This document shows, piece after piece, positions 1 to 6,903 of a stretch of 23,209 bases of DNA. The notes below the pieces were generated by a model, which worked only from the letters and a program-made list of their open reading frames with translations, was not told the DNA's origin and made no database searches. Position 1 is the first letter of the stretch. Every line of letters starts with the position of its first letter. Source of the stretch: Anaerolineales bacterium (lineage in GTDB: Bacteria; Chloroflexota; Anaerolineae; Epilineales; JAANWY01); contig JAANWY010000274.1 of NCBI GenBank assembly GCA_018263655.1, positions 1-23,209 on the forward strand. The letters run 5' to 3'. Made by a program: the position numbers and the translations under genes.

Positions 1-67
1 ATGAACTCAGGACGTCGCTTCGATACGCTTCGCTACTCAGGCGACGTCCTGAGCTTGTCGAAGGGAT
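1..67. repeat. Dispersed repeat with inverted GACGTC/TCAGGA arms (family G)
   Basis: The unit holds CTCAGGACGTCGCTTCGATACG followed by ACTCAGGCGACGTCCTGAG and CTTGTCGAAGGG, so its halves are roughly inverted to each other. A closely similar unit lies at about 23123-23199 at the other window end. It has no coding potential of its own, but its right half encodes the C-terminal tail of the CAP-domain gene read leftward. The type resembles the short intergenic repeats that are abundant in Chloroflexi genomes. Confidence 0.7.
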
Positions 68-797
68 GCTGTCTTGATCTAACTGGTGAAGGATTTCTGC
101 CGAGGTGTACTAGCGTGAACGTCGTCAGGGTGTGGGTCCCGGACGCTGCTTCTGCCTGGACAACGCCAACGCCGATGTGGGTGTAGTGTTGGTGTAGGAT
201 ATTGTTGCGGTGGAGTGTGCTGTCCATGAACCACTGAAAGGCATAATCCACGGCCTCCACGCCGGCTCGCGAGTTGCGCTGTATGTTCTCCCCCGCCCAC
301 CGGGGCGAGAGCCCTGCCTGCTCGAGTCGATCCCACAGCGTTGTGCCTTCTGGCGTGACGTGTCCGAAGTATCCGCGCCTGACCATGTCATCGCTGTGTG
401 CCTGCGCGACGCACCTGAGCAGGACATCGACCCGGTAGGGTGCCAAGCCTCGGGCGCGGCGCTTTGTGTTGACGGCCTCTACCATTCTGCGTCTCAGCTC
501 ACGAATCCCGGCCGGCGCCTCGGCTGGCGTCGCAGTTCGTGATCTCGCCGGCGCAACCATCGGTGCTTCTGTGGGGGAGGGGGTTGAGGTCGGTGCAGCG
601 GTGCGGGTCGCCGAGGGCGATGCCGTTGCGGTTGGCGGTGCGGCTGTTGGCGTGGGTGACAGTGTTGTCGTGACGATGGGTGGGTTAGCCGGCGTCTCGG
701 GCAGAGCGGCTGTGACGGTGGGCTGAGGCGGTGACAAGCGAACACAGCCGGCGAGCAGACTCAGCATAGGGACGCAGATCGCGAGGCGACGAATCAT
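33..797 (-). CDS. CAP-domain (SCP/PR1-like) lipoprotein with Thr/Pro-rich stalk
   Basis: This is a 254-residue exported protein. Residues 1-18 form a lipoprotein signal peptide with lipobox LLAGC (Cys18 would be lipidated). Residues 23-95 are a Thr/Pro/Ala-rich stalk, and residues 100-232 form a CAP domain. Family landmarks are the helix around AHSDDM (His134), GYFGHVTPEG (143-151), AGENI (168-172, Glu170) and HRNNIL (196-201), so the His/Glu cavity of CAP proteins looks intact. The molecular role of bacterial CAP proteins is mostly unknown; an anchored extracytoplasmic protein is the safe call. The ATG lies 12 bp after the aldolase stop, so it may be the last gene of the sugar operon, although no clear Shine-Dalgarno is visible. 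The last dozen codons (HPFDKLRTSPE) are repeat DNA, so the original C-terminus has probably been replaced or extended. Confidence 0.88.
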   Translation of the reverse strand: MIRRLAICVPMLSLLAGCVRLSPPQPTVTAALPETPANPPIVTTTLSPTPTAAPPTATASPSATRTAAPTSTPSPTEAPMVAPARSRTATPAEAPAGIRELRRRMVEAVNTKRRARGLAPYRVDVLLRCVAQAHSDDMVRRGYFGHVTPEGTTLWDRLEQAGLSPRWAGENIQRNSRAGVEAVDYAFQWFMDSTLHRNNILHQHYTHIGVGVVQAEAASGTHTLTTFTLVHLGRNPSPVRSRQHPFDKLRTSPE

Positions 798-809
798 GCA
801 GTGGGCCGG

Positions 810-1463
810 CTATCTCTGACCGTATTCATGCCGCGCGAAGTGCTGCATTGCCAGAATATCGTCCTCAGCAATGATGTGGGGTGTACCGATGCTTCTGGCC
901 ATGATGTAAATGTGAGCTGTCTTCTCGACGACGTGACAGATCGTCAAAGCATGCTTCATGTTCTCTCCGACGCACAACGTGCCATGATTGGGTAGGAGTA
1001 CGGCGTTGCGCTTGCCCAGTGCTTGGGCCGCCTTCTCGGCCAGCTCCGGAGTGCCCGGCAAGGCGTACTCGGCGCAGATGATCTTGTCGCCGACGACTTG
1101 CACGAAATCTTCGCTGACGCCAGGTAACGTCATGTGGTTGACGCCCAGCACCGTCGAGTAGAGCGGGTGGGTATGGACCACGGCGTTGACGTTCGGCCGG
1201 GTCTCGTACATGGCCATATGCATCTGTCTTTCGACGGAAGGCGTGCGGAAGCCATCGACGACTTCCAGCTCGCTGTCGAGGACGACGATGTCCTCGACTT
1301 GAATGTCTTCGTAGTCAATGCCGCTGGGGCTGATGTACATCAACCCTGTTTCGCTATCTCGCAGACTGATATTACCCCAGGTGCCCACTGTTAGGCCCTG
1401 GCGTATCATCGTTTTTCCAGTATCAACGGCCACTTGCTTCAACGACTCTTTGATTTGTTGCAT
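810..1463 (-). CDS. Class II aldolase, L-fuculose-phosphate aldolase-like (FucA/AraD superfamily)
   Basis: This is a 217-residue cytoplasmic zinc enzyme predicted to cleave a ketose 1-phosphate into dihydroxyacetone phosphate and an aldehyde. The active site can be read directly. GNIS (30-33) and SPSG (45-48) are phosphate-binding loops, Glu78 is the general acid/base, and His97, His99 (HTHP) and His160 (PNHGT) are zinc ligands. All four fall at a constant offset of +5 from E. coli FucA (Glu73, His92, His94, His155), and the length matches (FucA 215). AraD-type epimerases carry Asp at the Glu position, so aldolase is favoured over ribulose-phosphate 4-epimerase. The natural sugar is not determined. 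It lies 223 bp downstream of the sugar kinase on the same strand; that gap holds a 72-bp palindrome, which may terminate or stabilise the message. AAGGT lies 9 nt before the ATG. Confidence 0.9.
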   Translation of the reverse strand: MQQIKESLKQVAVDTGKTMIRQGLTVGTWGNISLRDSETGLMYISPSGIDYEDIQVEDIVVLDSELEVVDGFRTPSVERQMHMAMYETRPNVNAVVHTHPLYSTVLGVNHMTLPGVSEDFVQVVGDKIICAEYALPGTPELAEKAAQALGKRNAVLLPNHGTLCVGENMKHALTICHVVEKTAHIYIMARSIGTPHIIAEDDILAMQHFARHEYGQR

Positions 1464-1483
1464 TATGTTTTACCTTATGCGTG

Positions 1484-1500
1484 ACTACCTTGACAATATC
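1484..1500. repeat. Relic of family B terminal repeat
   Basis: ACTACCTTGACAATATCACATTTC matches the outer end of the MITE-like element at 13754 (GACTACCTTGACAATGTTAAATTC) over most positions, including the adjoining ACTAC. No matching second end is seen nearby, so it is a relic or a solo end. It lies just upstream of the aldolase start. Confidence 0.45.
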
Positions 1501-1533
1501 ACATTTCTGTGGTTGGTCGCCGCTTTGCTTACA

Positions 1534-1560
1534 GACCGCGCCATCCGCCGTGGCGCGGTC
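1534..1560. repeat. Perfect 10-bp hairpin
   Basis: GACCGCGCCA (1534-1543) and TGGCGCGGTC (1551-1560) form a perfect stem with a 7-nt loop. It sits beside the 72-bp palindrome in the gap between the sugar kinase and the aldolase and has no U-run on either side. Confidence 0.6.
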
Positions 1561-1571
1561 AGGAGACCGGC

Positions 1572-1643
1572 CACAGCGATGCAGAAAATGGGGTCGGTGG
1601 GGGGCGGCCGCCCCCCACCGACCCCATTTTCTGCATCGCTGTG
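1572..1643. repeat. 72-bp perfect GC-rich palindrome (family A, variant 1)
   Basis: The sequence is self-complementary across 72 bp with its centre in GCGGCCGC (1604-1611). Each arm contains CAGCGATGCAGAAAATGGGG, then TCGGTGGGGGG. It lies between the sugar kinase and the aldolase of the minus-strand operon, where it could act as a processing or partial termination signal. Relatives are at 12325-12376, 13913-13963 and 19823-19880. Confidence 0.9.
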
Positions 1644-1686
1644 AAGACCGCATTCGGAGATGCAGAAGCTGTCCTCTTGACAGAGC

Positions 1687-3204
1687 CTATGAGGCCGAGC
1701 GCCTGAACGTGCCCTTCAACTGCGCGTACAATTCCAGGAAGATAGAATACTGCTTCTCGTAGGTTTCAGTGGCTGTCTCGTACGCTACCCGGCTATCCGT
1801 GGTCACCATTCGGGATACAGCATCTTCTAACGAAGGATAGATGCCCAAGGCCCGGCCGCACAGCAAAGCATTTCCCACGTTGGCCGTGTCCGGCACACCG
1901 ACGGAGACGATCGGTTTCTGCAGGATCTTGCCAAGTATGTTGAGCCAGACGGGGCTCTTGAGGCCGCCGCCTACTGCCCTGACTTCGTTGACTGCGATAC
2001 CCAGGGACTCGACCGTCTCGATGTTGTTCCGCAGAGCGAAAGATACGCCCTCCATGACGGACTTGATGAAGTGCGCCTTTCCCGTGGAGAGGCTGATACC
2101 GTAGTAGACGCCGCGCGCAAACGGGTCCCAGTAAGGCGTGCGCTCGCCGTTGAGATAGGGCAGGAAAATGAGACCGTCTGAGCCGTCCGGTATCTGTGCG
2201 ACGGATTGGTTATACTGCTCGAAGATGTCGACGGCATCATCGTCGTCGACATCTGCCTGCGTATCGAAGGCGTTCTTGAACCAGTTTAGCGACTCGCCGG
2301 CCGACTGCGTCACCCCCAGCGTAATCCACTTGTCGCGCAGGCAGTAGTGCCAGCACAAGGTCCGGTTCTGTGGATCGGCCAGCGGCCTCTCTGAGCAGAC
2401 GGAGATCACGCCGGCCGTGCCGATGATGAGCGTGACCTGTCCAGGGTGGATCATGCCGGCGCCCAGCGCAGAGGCCGAATTATCCGAGCTGCCATTAGCC
2501 ACCGGCGTGCCCGGCCTGATGCCGGTGAGCTCCGCCGCTTCTCGTGTCACGTGCCCGACAATTTCATCTGAAGGGCCTACTTCCGGAAAGAGCGAGCGAG
2601 GGAAGCCGAAGAACTCGAACAGACGATCGGACCAGGCTCGCTTTTCCACGTCAAACAATAGGGTGCCGCTGGCCTCCGAGTAGTCGGTCACCATCTGGCC
2701 GGTGAGTGTGAACTTGATGAAGTCCTTGGCTACCAAGACCCGCGTCACTCGGCGCCAGATATCGGGCTGATGAAGTTTGACCCATTTCATGTGCGGCGCG
2801 GTGTAAGTGGTCGTGGCGAAGTTACGCGTTTCTTGGAAGACCAGGTCCTTGGCCTCATCATCCTCGTTGATGCGGTCGACGATGTCGCTTGAGCGCTGAT
2901 CCATCCAGGTGATGGCCGGCCGCAGAATCTCGTCGTTCCCGTCCAGGTAGACCTGCGTATGCATCTGCCCGCAGATACCAATGCCGGCAACGCCGTCGAA
3001 TGCCGCTGGGTGCTGGTCCTTCAAGCGCCGGCAGGCTGTGATGAAGCCCTCCCACCAGGCTTCCGGATCCTGCTCGGCATAACCCGGTTGAGGAGACTGA
3101 ATCGGGTATTCGCGGTATTCAGAGCCTACCAACTGGCCGGCCTCCGTCAGCAGCGCGACCTTCAGGCCGGTGGTACCGAGATCGATGCTCAGGAATGTAC
3201 TCAT
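1687..3204 (-). CDS. FGGY-family carbohydrate kinase, xylulokinase-like
   Basis: This is a 505-residue cytoplasmic kinase that transfers phosphate from ATP to an imported sugar or ketose. Visible FGGY landmarks are DLGTTGLK (8-15, phosphate loop of the ASKHA fold), GQMH (79-82), ITWMDQRS (98-105, the WxDxR sugar-contact motif), SSDNSASALGAG (239-250, Asp241 as catalytic base), NGERTP (352-357) and AVGGGLKSP (410-418, adenine pocket). Length and motif order fit xylulokinase (E. coli XylB 484), but AI-2, erythritol and other pentulose kinases share this architecture. The ATG overlaps the TGA of the upstream permease (ATGA), so the two are translationally coupled. Paired with a FucA-type aldolase, a ketose kinase making a 1-phosphate is an attractive inference; a 5-phosphate cannot be excluded. 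Confidence 0.92.
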   Translation of the reverse strand: MSTFLSIDLGTTGLKVALLTEAGQLVGSEYREYPIQSPQPGYAEQDPEAWWEGFITACRRLKDQHPAAFDGVAGIGICGQMHTQVYLDGNDEILRPAITWMDQRSSDIVDRINEDDEAKDLVFQETRNFATTTYTAPHMKWVKLHQPDIWRRVTRVLVAKDFIKFTLTGQMVTDYSEASGTLLFDVEKRAWSDRLFEFFGFPRSLFPEVGPSDEIVGHVTREAAELTGIRPGTPVANGSSDNSASALGAGMIHPGQVTLIIGTAGVISVCSERPLADPQNRTLCWHYCLRDKWITLGVTQSAGESLNWFKNAFDTQADVDDDDAVDIFEQYNQSVAQIPDGSDGLIFLPYLNGERTPYWDPFARGVYYGISLSTGKAHFIKSVMEGVSFALRNNIETVESLGIAVNEVRAVGGGLKSPVWLNILGKILQKPIVSVGVPDTANVGNALLCGRALGIYPSLEDAVSRMVTTDSRVAYETATETYEKQYSIFLELYAQLKGTFRRSAS

Positions 3205-4187
3205 GCCGTCACCCTTCGTTCTCGATATTGCTGGGTCACGTGATTCACGACCATCACTGAGATGAGGATGATGCCCCAGATCGCCAGAGTCAGGAAGTTA
3301 CTGATCTGCAGGAGGTTGAGGCCACTGGAGACGAGCTGCAGGATGATGAGCGCGATGACGAGATCAGACACCTTGCCGAAGCCGCCGGCGGCACTGGTTC
3401 CCCCGAGCACCGATGCCAGAACCGTCAGCAGTAGATAGGACTCGCCGTAGTCGGCCTTGGCTGAGTTGAAGCGGGAGATCATGATGATGGCCGCGATGCC
3501 GGCGTACAGGCCCGAAATCAGATACGTCTTCATCAGGACGGCCGCGTTGTTGACGCCGGCGAAATAGCAGGCCGTGGGGTTGGAGCCAATCATGTAGATG
3601 TTCACACCCAGGCGAGTGCGGTTCAGCAGCAGGGCCATCACAGCGGCACATACGATGAAGATGATCATCGGCGTGGGGATACCTAGGACGACGCCGTTGC
3701 CGATGAAGCGCACCGGCTCCGGAAGACCGGAGATGACGTAGCCTTTGGTGACTACGATGGCGACGCCGTTCAACAGAGTCATCGTGCCCAGGGTAGCCAG
3801 GATCGGGGAGACATCGACGATGGCGATCAGGGCGCCGTTCAGCAAGCCGATGATGACTGAAGTCAGTAGCCCCGCTGCGATGGCCAGAACAACGAGGGCC
3901 ATTGTCTCGGCGCCGGCTGTCTCAGGTGTGACATATCGGGTCAGGATGAGGGCTGTGACGATACCGCACAGGTTGGCCGAAGCGATAATCGAGAGATTGA
4001 TGCCCGCCGTCAACATCGTTATCATCATGGCCAGAGACAGGATGCCCAGCTCCGGTAGCTGGAAGGCCATGGACTGCAGATTCCCGATTGTGACGAATTG
4101 GCTGCCGTTCAGGAGCCACATCAGGAGCAGCACGCCCACCATTACCAGGCCTAGGGTGAGGGATTCGGAATACTCGCGACTAAACAT
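3201..4187 (-). CDS. Sugar ABC transporter permease, RbsC type (second permease)
   Basis: This is a 328-residue integral membrane permease with about 8-10 hydrophobic segments. BPD_transp_2 family signs are TAGINLSIIAS (60-70, the usual GGIDLSVG region), LLNGALIAIVDVSPILATLG (115-134), RTRLGVNIYMIGSNPTA (190-206, cytoplasmic coupling region) and LGGTSAAGGFG (261-271). I place the start at the ATG at 4187, because GGGAGGT lies just before it (4191-4197). A start 11 codons earlier would overlap the previous permease. With this start there are 13 bp between the genes. It is expected to pair with the other permease as a heterodimer across the membrane and to dock on the fused ATPase. The start is the main uncertainty. 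Confidence 0.92.
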   Translation of the reverse strand: MFSREYSESLTLGLVMVGVLLLMWLLNGSQFVTIGNLQSMAFQLPELGILSLAMMITMLTAGINLSIIASANLCGIVTALILTRYVTPETAGAETMALVVLAIAAGLLTSVIIGLLNGALIAIVDVSPILATLGTMTLLNGVAIVVTKGYVISGLPEPVRFIGNGVVLGIPTPMIIFIVCAAVMALLLNRTRLGVNIYMIGSNPTACYFAGVNNAAVLMKTYLISGLYAGIAAIIMISRFNSAKADYGESYLLLTVLASVLGGTSAAGGFGKVSDLVIALIILQLVSSGLNLLQISNFLTLAIWGIILISVMVVNHVTQQYRERRVTA

Positions 4188-4200
4188 GTTACCTCCCGCC

Positions 4201-5196
4201 TCACTCGGCTTCCACGGCAATCATTCTCCGCTCTCTCTGGCGGCGCCGGTAGGCACTGGCGCTTACGCTAATGATGATGATCAACCCGATGAACACGTTG
4301 TACCAGAACGAGGGGACACGCATCATGGTCAGCCCGTTGCTCATGACGGCAATCAGGGCCACGCCGAGCATCGTGCCTAGCAGGGTCCCGGTGCCGCCGA
4401 ACAGACTCGCGCCGCCCAAGACCACCGCTGCCAGCACGTCCAGTTCTTTTCCCACGATAGAGTTCGGGGCGACGGTCTGCACCAGCAGCGCCTGGATCAC
4501 ACCGGCAATCCCCGCCAGGAAGCCCATGAAAGCGTAGACAAACATCTGCAGCCGGAAAATATTGAAACCCACCCGGGCGGCCGAGTCTGGGTTGCCTCCC
4601 ATGGCATACAGCCCCCGACCCAAAGTCGTATAGCGCAGAATCACCCACGCCATGATGAGAATCGCGAGCCAGATCAAAGTGATGGTGCTTAGTCCGTACT
4701 GGACCCCCGCTTCGTTCGTGAGCGTCAATACTCTCCTGTCTGCGAATTCCCGAAACCAAGTGGGAAACCCGTAGATCCATTTACCACCCGACAGGACTGT
4801 CAGTACTCCATAGAAGATGTTCAGCGTGGCGATGGTCGTGATGATGCTGTGGATGTTGAAGACGTAGATGATAACAGCGTTGATCAGTCCCAACGCAACG
4901 CCTACACTGCACGCGATTAGGAACGCGGTGAGCATATTGCCGCCGTACTGGATCGTGGCGATAGCCATGACGTACATGGCGACGGTTGCCACGGCCGTGA
5001 ATGAAATGTCAATGCCCCCCGAAATTAAAACGAAGAGCACACCGATGGCGAGAATACCCAGGAATGAATAACTCTTTAGCAGGTCAAACAGGTTCTCTAA
5101 AGTTAGGAAACTGGCGTTCTGTGACGTAATGATGATGGAAAAGAGAACGATTACGAGGAAGACATAAGTCTCGTGACGCCTCAACCATTTCTTCAT
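4201..5196 (-). CDS. Sugar ABC transporter permease, RbsC type (first permease)
   Basis: This is a 331-residue polytopic permease of the ribose/AI-2/rhamnose type. Landmarks are a charged N-terminus MKKWLRRHE, SGGIDIS (59-65), GLINAVIIYVFNIHSIITT (103-121), TTLGRGLYAMGGNPDSAARV (190-209, coupling helix region facing the ATPase) and ELDVLAAVVLGGASLFGG (251-268). It lies 67 bp after the ATPase gene; that gap and the ATPase 3' end are filled by a 76-bp repeat. GAGG lies about 10 nt before the ATG. Two distinct permease genes in one operon are typical of LsrCD- and rhamnose-type importers, whereas the ribose system has a single RbsC. Confidence 0.93.
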   Translation of the reverse strand: MKKWLRRHETYVFLVIVLFSIIITSQNASFLTLENLFDLLKSYSFLGILAIGVLFVLISGGIDISFTAVATVAMYVMAIATIQYGGNMLTAFLIACSVGVALGLINAVIIYVFNIHSIITTIATLNIFYGVLTVLSGGKWIYGFPTWFREFADRRVLTLTNEAGVQYGLSTITLIWLAILIMAWVILRYTTLGRGLYAMGGNPDSAARVGFNIFRLQMFVYAFMGFLAGIAGVIQALLVQTVAPNSIVGKELDVLAAVVLGGASLFGGTGTLLGTMLGVALIAVMSNGLTMMRVPSFWYNVFIGLIIIISVSASAYRRRQRERRMIAVEAE

Positions 5197-5220
5197 AGCC
5201 TAAATCCTCTATGCTACCAT

Positions 5221-5296
5221 GGTAACTACTCAGGCACTTTGTGTCTACACAAGAAGGGGTTTCTCAACTGCGAGGGCGGTAACGTGAGTAGTTACC
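5221..5296. repeat. 76-bp element with 12-bp inverted ends (family C)
   Basis: The ends are GGTAACTACTCA (5221-5232) and TGAGTAGTTACC (5285-5296), perfect inverted repeats. The inside reads GGCACTTTGTGTCTACACAA, GAAGGGG, TTTCTCAACTGCGAGGGCGG. An inverted-orientation relative sits at 8703-8801, and left-half pieces are at 12288 and 13877. The ATPase reading frame ends inside the element. Confidence 0.75.
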
Positions 5297-6787
5297 TGCC
5301 AGGTATATTGCGTCCTGAACTTCGTCGACTGTGGCCTGCTGCGGGTCATATTCGGCGATGAACCGGCCCTTGTGCATCACGATAACGCGGTTGCAGTTCT
5401 GGAGTACTTCCGGTACCTCGTCAGAGATGAGGATGATGGCGATGCCTTGCTTGGCCAGCTCGCGGATGATGTCGTGAATGGCACGCTTGGCAGCCACGTC
5501 AATGCCTATCGTTGGGCCGTCGAGGATCAGAATATCTGGGTCGGTGGCCAACCATTTGGCCAGCACGACCCGTTGTTGATTCCCGCCTGAAAGGTTCTGA
5601 GCCGGAGAACCCGCTGACGGAACCATAATGGAGAGCTCCTCGATCCAGTTGTGAATAGTCGCTTGCGTCGCATTAAGGTCAATTAGCCCGAACTCGTTCA
5701 ATAGCTTCTTGAGGATTGTGATCACGATGTTCTTGCCGATTGATTGCTTCATGATGAGTCCCTGTTCCAGCCGGTTCTCTGGGACGTAGCCGATGCCCAG
5801 TCCGATCGCTTCCTGGATAGAGTTTAGGTGCGTCGGCCGGCCCCGAACCAGAATCTCGCCGGCCTCGGGCGGGTTGGCGCCGAAGAGGGCGAGGGCCAGC
5901 TCCGTGCGCCCTGAACCCAACAGGCCCGTGATGCCCAGAATCTCCCCGCGATGGAGTTGGAAGCTAATATCCTGGAAGTTCCCTCGCTTCGACAGATTTC
6001 TCGCTTCAAGGAGAACGTCGTCGTTTTGCCCTTCGGCGACGTATTGGGTGTACTCGACTCTCTTACCCGTCATGAGCATGGTGAGCTTTTCGTCGTCCAA
6101 TTCCTGGCTGGAGAAAGTGCCGACCTTCTCACCATCGCGCAAAACGGTGACCCTTTCTGCAATTTGAAGAACCTCATCGAGTTTGTGGCTGACGAACAAG
6201 GTTGCGATGCCCTTGGACTGCATGTCGTGCACTACGGCTAGAAGTGAATCGACTTCTTTCCTGGTCAGAGAGGCCGTTGGCTCGTCCATGATCATCAGGC
6301 GTACATCGCGGGTCAAGGCCCGACAGATGGCGACGAGTTGCTGGTCGGCAATCAAAATATCGGCTAACAGCTCGTCCAGCGACAGCTCCACGCCGATGCG
6401 GTCCATTGCCTCTTCAGCAATGTGCTGGACATCGCGCCAATTCACGAACCGATTGCCTCGAGCAACGATCTGACTCAGGGCGATGTTTTCGGCTACGGGC
6501 AGGTTCGGAAAGAGGGATAGATCTTGATAGATGACTTCGATCCCTCTGTGGATGGCATCGATGGCGCCGTAGTCGAGAAAGCGCTCGCCCTTGATTTCAA
6601 TCTGGGCGCCCTCGTCTGGCCGCACTGCGCCAGAGATGATTTTGATGAGCGTTGATTTTCCGGACCCGTTTTCACCAACTAGACAGTGGATCTCGCCCTT
6701 GTTGATCTCAAAATCAACTGCATCCAGCGCCTGGACGCCGACATATCGCTTGCTGACGTTCTGCATCGAAAGGAATGGTTGTGTCAT
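5264..6787 (-). CDS. Sugar ABC transporter ATP-binding protein, RbsA-type double NBD
   Basis: This 507-residue protein carries two fused nucleotide-binding domains that power the two permeases. NBD1 has Walker A GENGSGKST (38-46), Q-loop IYQDLSLFP (86-94), Walker B RLMIMDEP (163-170) and H-loop VSHKL (199-203), but no LSGGQ; the position reads ILIADQQ (144-150). NBD2 has degenerate Walker A GLLGSGRTEL (288-297), a good signature LSGGNQQ (399-405), and Walker B DILILDGPT (418-426), with Gly where the catalytic Glu is usual. One composite site therefore looks competent and the other dead. The start is ATG 6787; the frame is open upstream to 6973 but runs through hairpin and tandem-repeat DNA. 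The last residues (from about NYSRYRPRS) and the stop lie in repeat family C. Confidence 0.93.
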   Translation of the reverse strand: MTQPFLSMQNVSKRYVGVQALDAVDFEINKGEIHCLVGENGSGKSTLIKIISGAVRPDEGAQIEIKGERFLDYGAIDAIHRGIEVIYQDLSLFPNLPVAENIALSQIVARGNRFVNWRDVQHIAEEAMDRIGVELSLDELLADILIADQQLVAICRALTRDVRLMIMDEPTASLTRKEVDSLLAVVHDMQSKGIATLFVSHKLDEVLQIAERVTVLRDGEKVGTFSSQELDDEKLTMLMTGKRVEYTQYVAEGQNDDVLLEARNLSKRGNFQDISFQLHRGEILGITGLLGSGRTELALALFGANPPEAGEILVRGRPTHLNSIQEAIGLGIGYVPENRLEQGLIMKQSIGKNIVITILKKLLNEFGLIDLNATQATIHNWIEELSIMVPSAGSPAQNLSGGNQQRVVLAKWLATDPDILILDGPTIGIDVAAKRAIHDIIRELAKQGIAIILISDEVPEVLQNCNRVIVMHKGRFIAEYDPQQATVDEVQDAIYLAGNYSRYRPRS

Positions 6788-6810
6788 GTTCGTACCGACC
6801 CCTGACAATG

Positions 6811-6849
6811 AACACGGGCCTCCCCGTCTGACACAGAGAGGCCCGTGTT
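6811..6849. terminator. 12-bp hairpin between binding-protein and ATPase genes
   Basis: AACACGGGCCTC (6811-6822) and GAGGCCCGTGTT (6838-6849) form a perfect stem with a 15-nt loop. It lies after the binding-protein stop and 24 bp before the ATPase start. There is no clean U-run on the minus strand, so it is better read as an attenuator or mRNA-stabilising stem that raises binding-protein levels over the membrane parts. That role is inferred. Confidence 0.55.
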
Positions 6850-6903
6850 TGTGCTCCGCATGCTTGTTTGTGCTCCGCATGCTCGTTTGTGCTCCGTAGG
6901 CTC
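6847..6903. repeat. Three tandem 19-bp direct repeats
   Basis: GTTTGTGCTCCGCATGCTT, GTTTGTGCTCCGCATGCTC and GTTTGTGCTCCGTAGGCTC lie head to tail at 6847-6865, 6866-6884 and 6885-6903. The third touches the TAG stop of the binding-protein gene, and the first overlaps the right arm of the hairpin. Confidence 0.85.

Noticed and set aside
810..1463. L-ribulose-5-phosphate 4-epimerase (AraD)
   Set aside because: Glu78 sits at the FucA catalytic position, where AraD has Asp, and the length and all metal ligands align with FucA at a constant offset. Epimerase activity is less likely, though not excluded.
6847..6903. CRISPR-like direct repeats
   Set aside because: The three 19-bp units abut without spacers, so this is a short tandem repeat, not a CRISPR array.
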